A DNA stretch of 64,000 nt, taken from the NCBI RefSeq assembly GCF_963678635.1, contig NC_087067.1:43933829-43997828 (forward strand), given 5' to 3'. Positions 37,600 to 49,613 of this stretch are shown here, piece after piece. Made by a program: the position numbers and the translations under genes. Source of the stretch: Symsagittifera roscoffensis. Taxonomy: Eukaryota; Xenacoelomorpha; Acoela; Convolutidae. Position 1 is the first letter of the stretch. Each line of letters starts with the position of its first letter. Under the pieces are notes generated by a model. That model was not told where the DNA came from, ran no database searches, and was given only the letters and a program-made list of their open reading frames with translations.

Positions 37600-39640
37600 G
37601 CTTATTTAAAGAAAAAAAACTACTACTTTTTCTTTCAATTGAAGTCTTTATCTCAGATTTAGCTGTGTAGTTATCGAAAAAAAGTGAAAAAGGTTCAAAA
37701 AAACGATCAAAACTTGTTTTTTCCCAAATCCATTAACTTTCTCTACTAAAGCATGAGAAATGTCTCTGCTTTCCACCTTGCTTTTGGGTTTGAAAATTTC
37801 CGCACCCTGATTTTTTTAGTTTGTAGTTTTCAGTTTTAGTAGTTTTCGAGAAAAGTGACGAAATTTCTATAAAATAGGTGAAAATTTAGAAAAAGAATTG
37901 TTCCGAAGTCTGCAAAAAAAACAGCGTAAAACAAATTACGCAGTGAAATTCTATGCACCATGTTGTTTTTCATCAACCTCAGAATCAGCAGGTTAGTTTT
38001 TGAAAAAAAAACATTAACTTTCCAACAACGTGCAAAATTTCAAAAATTGGACATTTTCTAAGGCCATATTTCTGTTCAAAACGCAGAGCATAGCCACTTG
38101 CGCAGGTAAGATCGTATAACTTAATTTTTTGTTTCAGTTAAACCCTTAACCTCCGATTTGGCAGGGTAGTTTTTGAGAAGTCAAAAAGTTTGAAAAATTA
38201 ACCGAAATGTCAAAAAATGGGCTTGTTTGAGGCAATTACTTTTTTTCTGCCGAATTAAGTGAATAACCACTTGAGAAAAAAAATCTCGTAATTTGTTCTT
38301 TTGATTGACACCTTCATCTCAAATTTTGCAACTGATATACAAATAATTCAAACTAGCGTGTAACGTACATCCGGTGCTTCGAAATTTTAACAACTCTTTA
38401 AAGCCGCATATATTGGAAATAAGATCTGCATCCTTTGAGTGTACTCTGATACTCTGACAGCACCAAATTACAGTTTTCGTATTTACAAACTTTGCAAAGT
38501 TTTGTAGAAGTTCTTTCCAAAAATTTAAAATGAACTATGAAACGTCATATCTTAGAAACTAAAAGCAATTGAGCAGTCGCATTTGGACGCAAGATTTGCA
38601 ACTCCGGAGAGTACTTCTATAGTACCCAGCTACAACGTGGGGTAATTCATATTTTGAGAAACTTCAAACTTCAAGTTTTCTAAAAAAAGATATTTTTTGA
38701 AAACCAGAAAAAACGTCACACCTCAAAAACTACCAAGATTTGAGCAGTCTTGGTTGAAGGCAAAATACGCAATCCTTGACAGTACTCTGACAGCACACAA
38801 CTACAGGTTAGGAATTTCAGATTTTGAATAAAGAGGTTTAATTTGAAAAAATGACAAAAGACGTCATATCTGGAAAACTAAAAGGTTTTGAGCTGTCATA
38901 TTTTGAGGCAAAAATCGCAATTCCTGAGAATACACTGAGAGAGCCTCATATAGAGATGGGAACTTCATATTTTGTGAAACTTTTTACAGCCTGGGAAAGC
39001 CCTGTCAACATCCCACTATTGGTTTGCTTATTTCAAACTTTATGAAATGAACACAAACTGGAAAATCGAAAAAAAACTTAACCATTGTACTATACGATAT
39101 AGCTCATTGTGCAAAAATTTTTTTGTTAAACATGCAAAAATAATACGTTGAAAAAGCTTAAACATGGCGAGATAGTGAAGCCCGCATTTAAATATATAAT
39201 AGATTCAAAACAAATAGGCCAAAAAGCCCCCTTCTGAAACTTTCTAAATAGGTAGAACGTGAGATAAAATAATGAGACTACCAAAATGAGCAGGCACATG
39301 GAAGAGCAGCCGTTTTTTCCACTGGTACCATTTTTGTTAAATCGGTAAAGCAGTTTTTGAGAAAAATTGAAATTTTTGCGAGAAGTGCAAAAAATTTCCA
39401 AAGCTCCTCAAAAAAATGAAAAACAACAAATCTCATACATTTTCATAATACGTGTTTTTTTTAAACAGGGTCTAACCTTAGCCAAAAAATAAAGCAGCAA
39501 CGTATGCCATTAAATTGTTTATGCTTAAATAAGCGTAAATATGATTAAACTGAAATATACCAAAATTGCCACCAAACGAGAACTTGTATTTGCGACTTAG
39601 GTTAGAAAAAAAATTCTTCGTCATAAGAGGCTACGTTTCG
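37600..39640 (+). repeat. Dispersed repeat R4, about 2 kb, internally tandem
   Basis: The first part (37640-38360) holds about five degenerate units of roughly 170 bases, each with a CTCAGATTTAGCTG-like block and a TAGTTTTCGAGAAA-like block. The second (38390-39050) has about four units of 150-175 bases around AACGTCATATCT and GAGCAGTC. The right end (TTTGCGACTTAGGTTAGAAA) matches the right end of the R2 SINE. The copy at 47.1-48.2 kb lacks the second tandem part. Confidence 0.7.
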
Positions 39641-39649
39641 CGTGTGTAA

Positions 39650-40998
39650 TTACTGTTCAAACATGCCATTATTTGTAAGTGCGGTTGGGCTTTTGTTAGC
39701 ATCTAAGTTCAAATTGATTACTCTGCTTTTCTTAATTGTTAGTACTCCCACAACCCCCCCCCCCCCCCCCCACCAAATTAATCGACTTCTTCATAGACAG
39801 CAAGCACCCACGCCCTTAAATTTTGACTCATCCAAATTTCGGAGTCTGAATGGACCCCACCAAAAAAGATTGTTTTTGAACGCAAAAGAGAGTCGCCTGG
39901 ATTAATTAACTAAAACTGTATGTCAATTTTCATATTCAAAAAAATTTTAGCTCGATTTTGTCTTAATATTTATCAGAAGTGATCCGAAGATGCGACACAC
40001 CCATGATAATTTTGGATCCCCCCGCAATGAAAAACGCTTGTTCAAAACATGTCCAAACCCCCGTTAATTTTTGACCCCGCGAGTTATGTACTGCAGAGTA
40101 CATAAAATGAGACTACTGGCCATGTTGTTTTCATCATAACCACTCTTTGTTTTGACAACCCTCTCGTGGACAGATGTATTTTCATTTGATGGTATAATTT
40201 CAAGTAGTAAATGACGTCTAAATTGATAAAACTATTGCTCCATATCACCAAACACTAGTCATTTTGCAAATTGAGGATATTTTCAACAGCTTCGCAAATA
40301 GTCTCAAAGTTATCGTAGAAGTGCAACAACCAACCTTTTCTCTTCATTGGGTCAAGTTCTACTTCTTCATCAAATGTGATTAAAATTGAACTTAGATCAT
40401 CACAGAAACTATCGCTGACTGTTTGAAAGAAACTGAAAATTCACATACCCTGGTGAAAAAATTTCTAAAAGAACTGACGAAACGGGTTCAAGATAGAAAC
40501 CTACGCGCATTGACGTGTTTTCATGCATTCAGTTTGTTTGAATAACTTCCTGATTTAAATATAAATGAACAAAGTTTAAATTAATTGAATAGATAAATCT
40601 ATATATTCAGTACTGGTCCTTCGTCAAGTCAAAAGGCGCCTTAACCGAGTCTATGGGTGAAGAGTAGTCTGCTAGATAGTTACCTGGACAAATTTATGTG
40701 GCGTGAGCGCAACCCACTGTTCATTATTGAAGCTCTCTTCAAAAAATTCTACATTTCTGAATTAATGGGTAATTATACATATATTTTTTTGTTTTTTGTT
40801 TTCCCCAAATATCAAACCAGATTTGAAATATGCGCTAAAAAGCATTCACAAAATGTATGGCTAGTTGTCGGCATCAGGTTAATTGAATTTCGCCCAAAGC
40901 CTAAGGTACAATGAAGAAAATAACTTTTTGAAGAATGACTTTTTAATGCTCGTTTAGTAAGGGTTGGTTGATCGTACAAAATCGTTTTTTTCAATAGC
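39650..40998. other. Intergenic DNA between R4 and the LINE
   Basis: Besides the C18 tract I see nothing assignable. A pyrimidine-rich stretch (40999-41040) leads into the LINE's 3' side. Confidence 0.4.
39754..39771. repeat. Homopolymer of 18 C
   Basis: An uninterrupted run of 18 C, unusual in this AT-rich sequence and likely variable. A shorter C-rich tract lies at about 53928-53942. Confidence 0.9.
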
Positions 40999-41056
40999 TC
41001 ACTCCCTCTTTATATTTCTTTCTTTCTCCCCATCCTCCGTTCTGTTAATTACCCAG

Positions 41057-44000
41057 TTACGCCCCTTGAGGGGCCTTGGTTAGATATTTGAACATATGAT
41101 CTCGTGTCTGGTCAGGTTGTTGACTGCTAAGCTGGCTCAGCACTTCCCACTCTTTCCTTTTTCTTGTCCCTATGAATCTGTTTGTTTCTATAGTGGTTTC
41201 TACCACATCCGTTCTCCGTTCGGCCTTACAACTTTGTCGGTGGCGGGCCATATTACTTTCCGATATAATTTTTTGACACACTCCACGCATACCCCATGCT
41301 CCTCCCCTACAACTCTTACTGTGATTCGTTAAATTATGGTTCCCCCAGAACAGCACAGCACATTTAAACACTCGAAGCTCTTGGCTTGTTCTCTGTGCAT
41401 TCACCTTTCATGTTTTACCAGCGCTCCCTTAGTCTTACACTTTTCCACAGTCCTCCCATCTGCAACTTAACGTTGTTTCTTGTTTTGCCCGGCTTCTTTG
41501 GTTTACCCGCTCCTCTGTGTGTGCACATTTACACCTCCCATTCTTCAAATTCTTTTCTCCATTTAATTATGATGTTCTTCTATTTCTTTCTCTGCCCCAA
41601 CAGATTTTCTACGTTTGTCCAATCCTCACCCGCCTCTCTTAGTAACCGCCTCCAATCATGCACTACTCCTCCTGTTAGCTTCCCCTCCTGGGTTCTCTCT
41701 TCGATCTAATGTCCTAACACTACTTTTTTTGTTCTAATGCTGTTCATGCGGAGGTTGCGCTAGTCTTTCAAGTCAAATGCTCGCATCTTTACTTTTGTCC
41801 ATATGGATGTCATTCCTAATTGTCTTCTCACTTCGCAACTGTTCACTCCTTCTTTTTCCATCCGGATTAGTGGGAGCCCCTAGCCGTCGCTCCACACCCA
41901 CAGGTAACATGTGCCCGCGACGCTCTGCATACTGGCTAAGTCTATGATCGTCCACGCCCTTGCGCTGGAATCAAATAGCATCATTGACTCCTGCCTGGAT
42001 AATTATAGCTCTGGTTCTGCTCAGTTTTCTTGTCGATAACCAACCTCTGCCCTTTGCCCAGGCCCCGTAATCTCTCTCAACTTGTGCTATACGGTCTTCC
42101 TTTCTACCAATCAGCGTGCTCAGCATACTGGTTGATTTTGACGCTTCAATCACGAAAACAGCGAAATATTTTTTGCCGTCGTGGCATTTTTCTTCGAACA
42201 TCATTTTCTCCCTTTGACTGTTTCTTTGCTTGGAATGAAATCATCTGTTCAACCCAGTAACGTAGAATCGTCCGCAAAACGAGAGTTCTCCGACGTGAAC
42301 ACTTCGTTGGTGACAATCCTAGGGACCCTCTTTCTTGTTGAGGAAAAACTTTTCCTGGTACCCAGGACTACGTCAGTTCACTATTTCCCGTGTTGTCTCG
42401 CCTCCTCTCGTCTTATCTTCGTGGCTCGTCTCATTGCTTGCGCGTGATAGATGTTGAGCAAAATAGTCGACGTCGCGCATTCTTCCCGCAGTCCTTTTAC
42501 TGGCTTCCAATCTACCTTCATGCCCTCTCGTCCTTTCACTCCGGACTTTGCCTCTTCGTGCAGTCATTTTAAAGCATCTAGAACTTTCGCTATCATTCAT
42601 ATGTTACTCAGTACTGTCCATAAGAGCCGAAATTTACACGGGGTAGGCTTTTGTAGTGCCGTCCAGTAGCACTGCTCCCGGACTTTTTCCGGCAGTATCA
42701 TTGCTTATGATTTGCTCCCAAAACTCGAAGTATTATCTGCGTGGCATCATAAGTTGATCGTATTTCTCTTAACACAAGCTGGATCTTTCCAGGCGCCTCT
42801 ACCATTTCCGCCCAATTTCTTTTTCGGTTGGCTAACATTCTCGTCACTATTCTGCTCATGAGGGGCAGCAGGCATACTATACTCCCTACACTTACTTAGT
42901 TCATTTCTAGCCCCTTACTTGTGAAGGGGTATAACCCACCCTTTCTTTGCTGGCTCTGGTAATTGCTCAATGCAGCTCTATATGTTCCCTCATAAAACAG
43001 TAAAGTTCCCTTCGTGCCTCCTTATTCATGGCTTTACCGCTACCACGTTCACGTCGTCATTTCCCTGTGTGATGTCTTTTATTTTCGCCAGTTCCTTCTC
43101 AAACTCTGCTAAGATTATGTCCTCCATCTTCTGCTGCTATTCATGCCTCCAGGCTATTTCTCTTCACCGTCTCTTCTGCTGTCACCATAAGCTCCGCTAT
43201 TTCTCTCTCATATCGTTTTTGCTATACCCTTATGAAATGTTCACTGAACTCGGCGGGGGTGAACTGTTCTCCTTCAATGTTCTGTAGGTCTTTTGCTCCT
43301 TAAACCCGCAGAGTCTTGTACTCTATCTTGTTGAGGAAAAACTTTTCCTGGTACCCAGGACTACGTCAGTTCACTATTTCCCGTGTTGTCTCGCCTCCTC
43401 TCGTCCTATCTTCGAGGCTCGTCTCATTGCTTGCTCGTGATAGATGTTAAGCAAAATAGTCGACGTCGCGCATTCTTCCCGCAGTCCTCTTACTGGCTTC
43501 CAATCTTCCTTCATGTCCTCTCGTCCTTTTACTCTGGACTTTGCCTCTTCGTGCAGTCATTTTAAAGCATCTAGAACTTTCGCTATCATTCATATGTTAA
43601 TCAGTATTGTCCATAAGAGCCGAAATTTACACGGGGTAGACTTTTGTAGTGCCGTCCAGTAGCACTGCTCCGGGACTTTTTGCGGCAGTATCATTGCTAT
43701 AATTTGCTCCCAAAACTCGAAGTATTATCTGCGTGACATCACAAGTTGATCGTATTTCTCTAAACACAAGCTGGATCTTTCCAGGCGCCTCTGCCATTTC
43801 TTGTGAAGGGGTATAACCCACCCTTTCTTTGCTGGCTCTGGTAATTCCTCGATGCAGCTCTATATGTTCCCTCATAAAACAGTAAAGTTCCCTTCGTGCC
43901 TCCTTATCCATGGCTTTACCGCTACCACGTTCACGTCGTCATTTCCCTGTGCGATGTCTTTTATTTTCGCCAGTTCTTTCTCAAACTCTGCTAAGATTAG

Positions 44001-45537
44001 GTCCTCCATTTCTTCTGCTGCTATTCATGCCTCGGGGCTATTTTTCTTCACCGTCTCTTCTGCTGTCACTATAAGCTCCGCTATTTCTCTCTCATATCGT
44101 TTTTGCTATACCTTTATGAAATGTTCTCTGAACTCGGCGGGCGTGAACTGTTCTCCTTCAATGTTCTGTAGGTCTTTTGCTCCTTAAACCCGCAGAGTCT
44201 TGTACGTCTTCCTTATGTCTCCTCGACTCTTCGCCTCTTCAGCTTCTCCGAGCACTTCAATACACCAACCCTCTTCCCGTCATCTCTTCGCCTCTTTCGT
44301 TCTCTTGCGTGTCCCCCTTCCTCTCGGTTTCGACCGAACTAACAGACTTCTCGTTTGAAGTCTTCTATCTCCTCCATGTGTAGGTCCAACCATGTGCTCA
44401 GGGCCATCTCCTTTTCCCGCACACTTCTTTACCTACTTCGTTGATCATTTGTATCATAATCTCCCCCGACGTCGCTTCCGCCTCTTGTCTTCTCTTCACC
44501 AACTTTTGCCCGAGCTGCTGCCTCCTATTTCCATTTCTCAGGACTTCCCAGTTCTCGTTTCTCTGAACCTTTGTTGTTGTTCGTCGTTTAGGCTCATTCA
44601 GTTGCCAGCACTCCGTGTACTTTGACTTGACTGTATTCACTAATCTGCTTCTCTCTACCTTTCTAACTATGAAACCGTCTTTTTCGTGCAACGTTGCTCT
44701 TGCTGGTCTTTTCCAGGTTAACTCCGGCAGGAGTTAACACAAGCAAATCTTGCTTGTGACACCTTTCTGTCAGATCTCTGCCTGCCCCATTTGCCTCCAC
44801 CAGCCCAAAAGGGCCCACATCATCCTAATCTCTTTCCGGAACATCCCCTAGCCTGTAGTACAAGGAGGTTGAAACACCCTCCTGATATCATTTTCATTTT
44901 CGTGTTGCATCTCGTATTCATTTTCGTGTTGCAATCAGCCGATAGTTACTCGCCTCAACGGCGGTGTCTCTGTCTACGCAATCTCTTTCGCTACTTTGGT
45001 ACCTCCCTTTGATAGCCTAAGTATCTTTCAGTGCTATACCGCTTTTTTCCATGGATCAGTACCCCAAACATATCTTTCGCCTTGATTCATTTAATTCCTA
45101 CTTCTTTCTCTCGCCATGCCCTTTCCTTCCCATTTTTCCACTCTTATCTTTTGTCTGCTTTCCCTTGTGTCCTCCTCGTGTCCTTTCACCTTTCTTCAAT
45201 TTTTTGTCTCGTCCTATTTCTACGCTACACAAATAGCACGTCCGCAAATGTAATCACCTGAGTAGTTCTTCACGTTCTCCAGATTCCTACATTTCTTGTG
45301 CACCCATCCCCCAAATGGCAATAAACGCTGATTTGTCTGTTGCAGTTTATCTTCTCTGGACGACTTTTTTGGCCCGGGGATGAGTTCAACATCGCCTGCC
45401 TTCACAATCAGCTGGGCCCACAAGGCCGGCAAACCTGCCAAAAGCCCGCCTCGAGATCTTCCTCCGAGAAATTTTATAGCCTTTGAATTACTAGCAAACA
45501 CTAACAAGAACACAAAAAGCAGCTCTATAAAGTGCAA
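41057..45537 (-). mobile_element. LINE-like non-LTR retrotransposon, minus strand, with 2A-like motif; broken
   Basis: This block is less AT-rich than its surroundings and holds a series of minus-strand open fragments. The first (45220-45537) has AGDVELIPGP at 45371-45396, close to the 2A ribosome-skipping motif D-x-E-x-N-P-G-P, with Ile in place of Asn. A PHD-like stretch, WVHKKC then YSGDYICGRA, follows. CR1/L2-type non-LTR elements are known to carry 2A-like and PHD sequences near their N-terminus. Next come basic and coiled-coil segments (44.7-43.6 kb), then a C-terminal zinc-finger-like CQKIISESNMARHRQSC at about 41.2 kb. Stops and frame changes separate the fragments. I could not establish a reverse transcriptase domain, so this may be mainly ORF1; the CR1/L2 placement is tentative. 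Confidence 0.6.
42332..44204. repeat. Tandem duplication of about 1 kb inside the LINE
   Basis: TCTTGTTGAGGAAAAACTTT begins both 42332 and 43325, and AAACCCGCAGAGTCTTGTAC ends both copies (about 43319 and 44204). The two copies are nearly identical apart from a deletion of roughly 110 bases in the second, so the duplication is younger than the element. Confidence 0.92.
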
Positions 45538-45805
45538 TACGAAAAAGTAGAAATAAGCCTCGAATTAGTGAAACTTTAGCTACGTGTCGGATTCAAACCT
45601 GGAAACCTCAAGATTTGGAATCTCAAGTCCTTTAAACTCAGCCACGGTCAACTAACGATCGGCGAACACTAGAATAAAACAAAGCAGAGAACAGATGCTA
45701 TGAAAACTCCAATCCTACAGATTGTGATTATAGCAAAAGTTCCACAAAAAGATTACTTTTATTTGCGAGCTAGATTTGAAAAATCAAGATTCATACTAAT
45801 AATCT
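45494..45805 (-). repeat. SINE family R2, Leu/Ser-like tRNA head
   Basis: It has the same body as the neighbouring copy (AAAGCAGCTCTATAAAGTGC on the plus strand; AGCAGAGAACAGATGCTATG further right), but the tRNA-like core differs: minus strand GTGGCTGAGTTTAAAGGACT and a B box CAGGTTTGAATCC with extra bases that suit a long variable arm. It abuts the 5' end of the LINE at 45.5 kb, and the first residues of the LINE's leading open frame are read from SINE sequence. Confidence 0.7.
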
Positions 45806-45837
45806 ACGCTCGCTAGTGTATTAAAAATGGCACAGAG

Positions 45838-46178
45838 GCGAAGCTGTGCTTCGCAAACACTAGCCAGAACACGACAAAAAGCAGCTCTATAAAGTGCAAT
45901 ACAAAAAAGTAGAAATAAGCCTCGAATTAGTACAAATTAGACTACGTCTCGGATTCGATCTGCGACCTAGAGAATAAGAGTCTCACGCACTAACCACGGA
46001 CGCTAATTAAATAGCTAACACTAGCCACAAATAAAGCAGAGAACAGATGCTATGAAATTACCAATGCTACAGAGCGTGATTATAGCAAAAAGCCACCAAA
46101 TAAGTGAAAACTTTTAATGAACATATTTATTTGCGAGTTAGGTTAGAAAAAAAGAAGGTTCGTACAAATACACTACAC
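45838..46178 (-). repeat. SINE family R2, Lys(CUU)-tRNA-like head
   Basis: On the minus strand, A box TGGTTAGTGCGTGAGACTC and B box GATCGAATCC flank an anticodon arm that would read CUU. The body ends, in minus orientation, with a perfect hairpin GCGAAGC/GCTTCGC at 45838-45854. The plus-strand right end is the recurring TTTGCGAGTTAGGTTAGAAA. Confidence 0.75.
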
Positions 46179-46179
46179 T

Positions 46180-46990
46180 GCTCGCGAGTGTACATACAAC
46201 AAAATCAGCATGACAAACTATCAGACAGAAATTTGGGACAAAAGCAAAAAAAACGTGTTCATGAAAAAACTTTCAGAACAATTAAATTAACCCCTAAAAA
46301 GACCAACAAGCAAAAGAAACTTGCTTCGTTCATACCCGGAAAAAATTCAAGTCGAGTTATATAAATCAAAAAATCCAAATAAAAACGAAATATACCAAAG
46401 CCGAAAACTAATATTGAATAGAACGGGTATTTCAAAAGCTAATATGTACAATATAAGTCTGCTAATTGACAAAAGTGCAGATTTGATTCAAAGGTGAGAA
46501 AATTACCAGTTATTTACAAAACTGAGACAAATATACAAAATGATGATCGCGAGCAAAATCATACATATTAGTTCAGTGTAAATCAATGAAAGAAGCAAAA
46601 AAAATCATTCAGAATGTTTTATTAAAAGTTAAAAAACTAAATTAAAATTCAGCTAAAAATCTGGTAACTGAACTACCGCCACCATAGGGATTGGAAAGAA
46701 GCATTCAAAAATTTAGACAGAAGCGAAACCTTCAAAAGTGTCTGTGCTACGGAAATAAAGCCGACAAAAACAAACAGAAGTACAATATTCCGAAGATGTA
46801 GAAAACTTCTAGCTTAAAAAAGATCTCGGCCGGATTCGAACAATAAACCGTTGTCGTCTCAAGCAGGTGTGTTGCGATAACGCCAGATGCGCTGGTTGGT
46901 TGACTGATTTTGAATTCAATACAAAGCAAAATGAAACATCTGCGAAACCTTGTGAACAAAGTTGTTTACAGGAAATACACGGTGGAACAC
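46180..46990 (+). repeat. Dispersed repeat R3, shorter copy
   Basis: CAGCATGACAAACTATCAGA, TGAACTACCGCCACCATAGG and GCCGACAAAAACAAACAGAA, parallel to the copy at 32.8-34.7 kb. It follows immediately on an R2 SINE. Confidence 0.65.
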
Positions 46991-47099
46991 CCTTGCTTAT
47001 AGCAGGAGTAAATTTGTCTCTTAGCTGTTTTTTATACTTCAGAAATTTTATTATATCTGCTGAATTTCCCGTTGTATTTTATTTCAGAGTCCGTTTTAT

Positions 47100-48190
47100 A
47101 ATTTGAAACTACTCGCTCTTTCAACTGATGACTATCTCAGATGTCGGTAGTTTTCCAAAAACTATAAAAATTCAAAAATTAGACTTTTCCTAAATCCATG
47201 AAATTATCTCTGATAAAGCATGAGAATAGTCTTTTATGCAAAGAAGACATCCACGCCCTGATTTGTGGATTGAAATTTTGATATAAGATTTAGCTTGTAG
47301 TTTTCGAGAATAGTGATGAATTTTCTAAAAAAAAAAATACGGTAAAAATTTCAAAAAATGGATTTTTCCGAAGTTTATATCAGCTTTTTACCAATGACTA
47401 GGCAGATTGTGCAAGGAAAATCTAAGCACCAGGTTAGTTTGAACGAACTATCAACCTCAGAATCAACAGGTTAGCGTTTGAAAAAAGTTTCCAAAAAAAT
47501 GGGCAAAAATTCAAAATCGGACATTATCTAAATCCATATTGTTTTTTTTCAAAATGCAGAGCATTGGCGCTTGCACAGGAAAGAATCCCATAAATGATAG
47601 TTTTGTTTCGATTAAACCCTTAATCTCCGATTTTGCAAGGTATTGCGAAGTCAAAAGATTTTAAAAATTAAAAAAATAACAAAAAAAAACAAAAGGCGCT
47701 TGTTATAGGCCATGTTTTTTCTACCAAATTTAGGTAATAGCTGCTTGAAAAAGGCACATCTCCATAATTTGTTCTTTTGATTGAAATCCTCATCTCAGAT
47801 TTATGTATGTAGTATATTTGAGACTATGTAAAAATTCAAATCATGTCAAAAATCCCTCTACTGAAAATTTCAAAGGCCGTAGAACGTGCGGTAAAATGAA
47901 AACAGCGAAAAATGCAGGCACATAGAGAAGCAAATTTCTGCGAAAATGTTCAAAAGAGTCGCAAAAAAAACAAAACAACAAAAAGCCATATACTTTCATA
48001 AAACTTGTTTTTTTTTCAAATAGGACCTAATACTAGCCAAAAATAAAACAGCAGCATGTGCTTGTAAATTGATTATGCTCAAATGAGGTGAAATATTATT
48101 AAAGTGGAATATACCAAAAAAGCAAATGAGCACTTTTATTTGCGATATAATTAGAAAAAAAACTTCATAATAACTTTATTTTGCTTGTGT
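47100..48190 (+). repeat. Dispersed repeat R4, internally deleted copy
   Basis: Shares ATCTCTGATAAAGCATGAGA, CTCAGAATCAACAGGTTAG and GCCAAAAATAAAACAGCAGC blocks with 37.6-39.6 kb in the same order and orientation. Confidence 0.7.
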
Positions 48191-48215
48191 AATTTAAATT
48201 CGAAACAAACATCAC

Positions 48216-48440
48216 AAAAAAATTGCGACAAGTCGGATTGTGCCGGCTAAATGGCTGTTTTCCAACCCAATCCAGGACTAACTGAGGGGGATAGGGGATG
48301 TCATTCATTTCACCGTAGCCGATCCCAGATTGAGGCCGATGACACAGGGACCAATCCAACCGTAACCTAGTGGGATCCAAACACACGACCCTCATGTTGA
48401 GAGACTCATGCCGTACCCTCTGCTGCAGGGTCTTCATTAT
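48216..48440 (-). repeat. tRNA-derived SINE, unrelated body
   Basis: Minus strand: GCAGCAGAGGGTACGGCATG (A-box region), an anticodon-arm-like stretch, then GTCGTGTGTTTGGATCCCAC (B-box region), followed by a GC-richer body ending GGCACAATCCGACTTGTCGC before a T-run. It follows directly on the R4 copy. Confidence 0.6.
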
Positions 48441-48474
48441 TATCAGTTGAGAAAATGTTATTTTTTAAACAGCC

Positions 48475-48860
48475 AACTGACAGTTAGAAAAGAGTCAAAA
48501 ACGCAAGGGAACAGAAAACATATTGATTTGTACTTTGAAAAAATTTCAATGCTCGAATTTTAAAAAAGTATATATGGCCTTAAAGCTCTTTGAATTTCAG
48601 AAACAGTTTACAATTGACATTTTTTTGATAAAAATTAACCCAATTTGAGAAAACTGGATCATTAGGTAAAAAAAGTTTGCTGATCGATAGTTAAGTTTGC
48701 ATTTTTAACGAAGGAAATGAAGAGAACTTAAAAAAAATCTAAGTCAAACCGAGAAAAATGAATTTTTAGCGTGAACAAATTTTAGACCTTTTTCCTGAAA
48801 ACAAATCACCAAGACCTATATAAGAGTATTCACCACGTTCATAACTCTTGCACCTTGAAA
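48475..48860 (+). repeat. Dispersed repeat R6
   Basis: GTTAGAAAAGAGTCAAAAAC, AAAATTAACCCAATTTGAGA and CGAAGGAAATGAAGAGAAC match the two other copies. Confidence 0.6.
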
Positions 48861-49311
48861 ACTTGCAAATTATGTTTATATTGAATTATGAGTATCTTGA
48901 AGATCTTGACAAGATACACAAATGCCTAGTCATAAAAATTGGTTATCGAATACGGAACCGTTAAAACGTCATATTATCAATTTTTCCTACGCATTAAAAG
49001 ACGTTTTGCTGTTTAGTTCATTTCAAAAATAATATTTACTTCTACTTATGACGAAAACAGTAGAATTCAGATATGATTTAGACAGCGCCTGATTTGAAAT
49101 GTCAAAAATGAATGGGAAATGGGATAACATTTTTTCGAAATTATCTGTTATGCGATTGAAAAAACCGAAATCACAAAACACAATCGCTGACGCATGTTTT
49201 TGTAATTTCAATTCAGTTTTGAAATTGATCAGTCAAATTGCTTTTCCTAAGGGACGCGGCACTCATGTAAATCCTAAGCCAAATAGTTCGCTGGAAACGG
49301 AGACACTGAAT

Positions 49312-49317
49312 TTTATT
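49312..49317 (-). promoter_or_regulatory. Possible polyadenylation signal of the Tudor gene
   Basis: AATAAA on the minus strand, about 300 bases after the Tudor stop codon and the nearest canonical hexamer I see there. In such AT-rich sequence a chance match is quite possible. Confidence 0.3.
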
Positions 49318-49613
49318 AAGCAACCGCAGAAATATTAGTATTCAACTAAATATGTACATCTAATGTAAAAACATTTGCTAGCTGTCGGCAATAAGGCTGC
49401 GTTTTGAACGGTAGAAGCAAACGTTTAAAAACATCGATATTAATGATCTAGTACACATAATACCACCAAGTTATGAAAATAGATGTTGAATATTTGAACA
49501 CTAGGGTCAAAATAGAGAAATTTAGATTAGATTAAACTAGCTTCATTGTTTACCTGTAGCATAATGTAACATCGAATGGGAATATGACTACTGACATCCA
49601 CATCACATTATCA

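Noticed and set aside
41971-42204. IIIQAGVNDAI read as an esterase (SGNH) block of a CR1 ORF1
   Set aside because: Only the G-x-N-D-like piece is visible; the GDS and catalytic His blocks are not found.
42240-42300. Minus-strand RFADDSTLL, like the reverse transcriptase FADD/YADD box
   Set aside because: No other reverse transcriptase motif is recognisable around it, and it lies in a rearranged part of the LINE; a chance match cannot be excluded.
49099-49338. 79-codon plus-strand frame near the Tudor 3' end
   Set aside because: No recognisable domain, short, and opposite to the Tudor transcript; not enough support.
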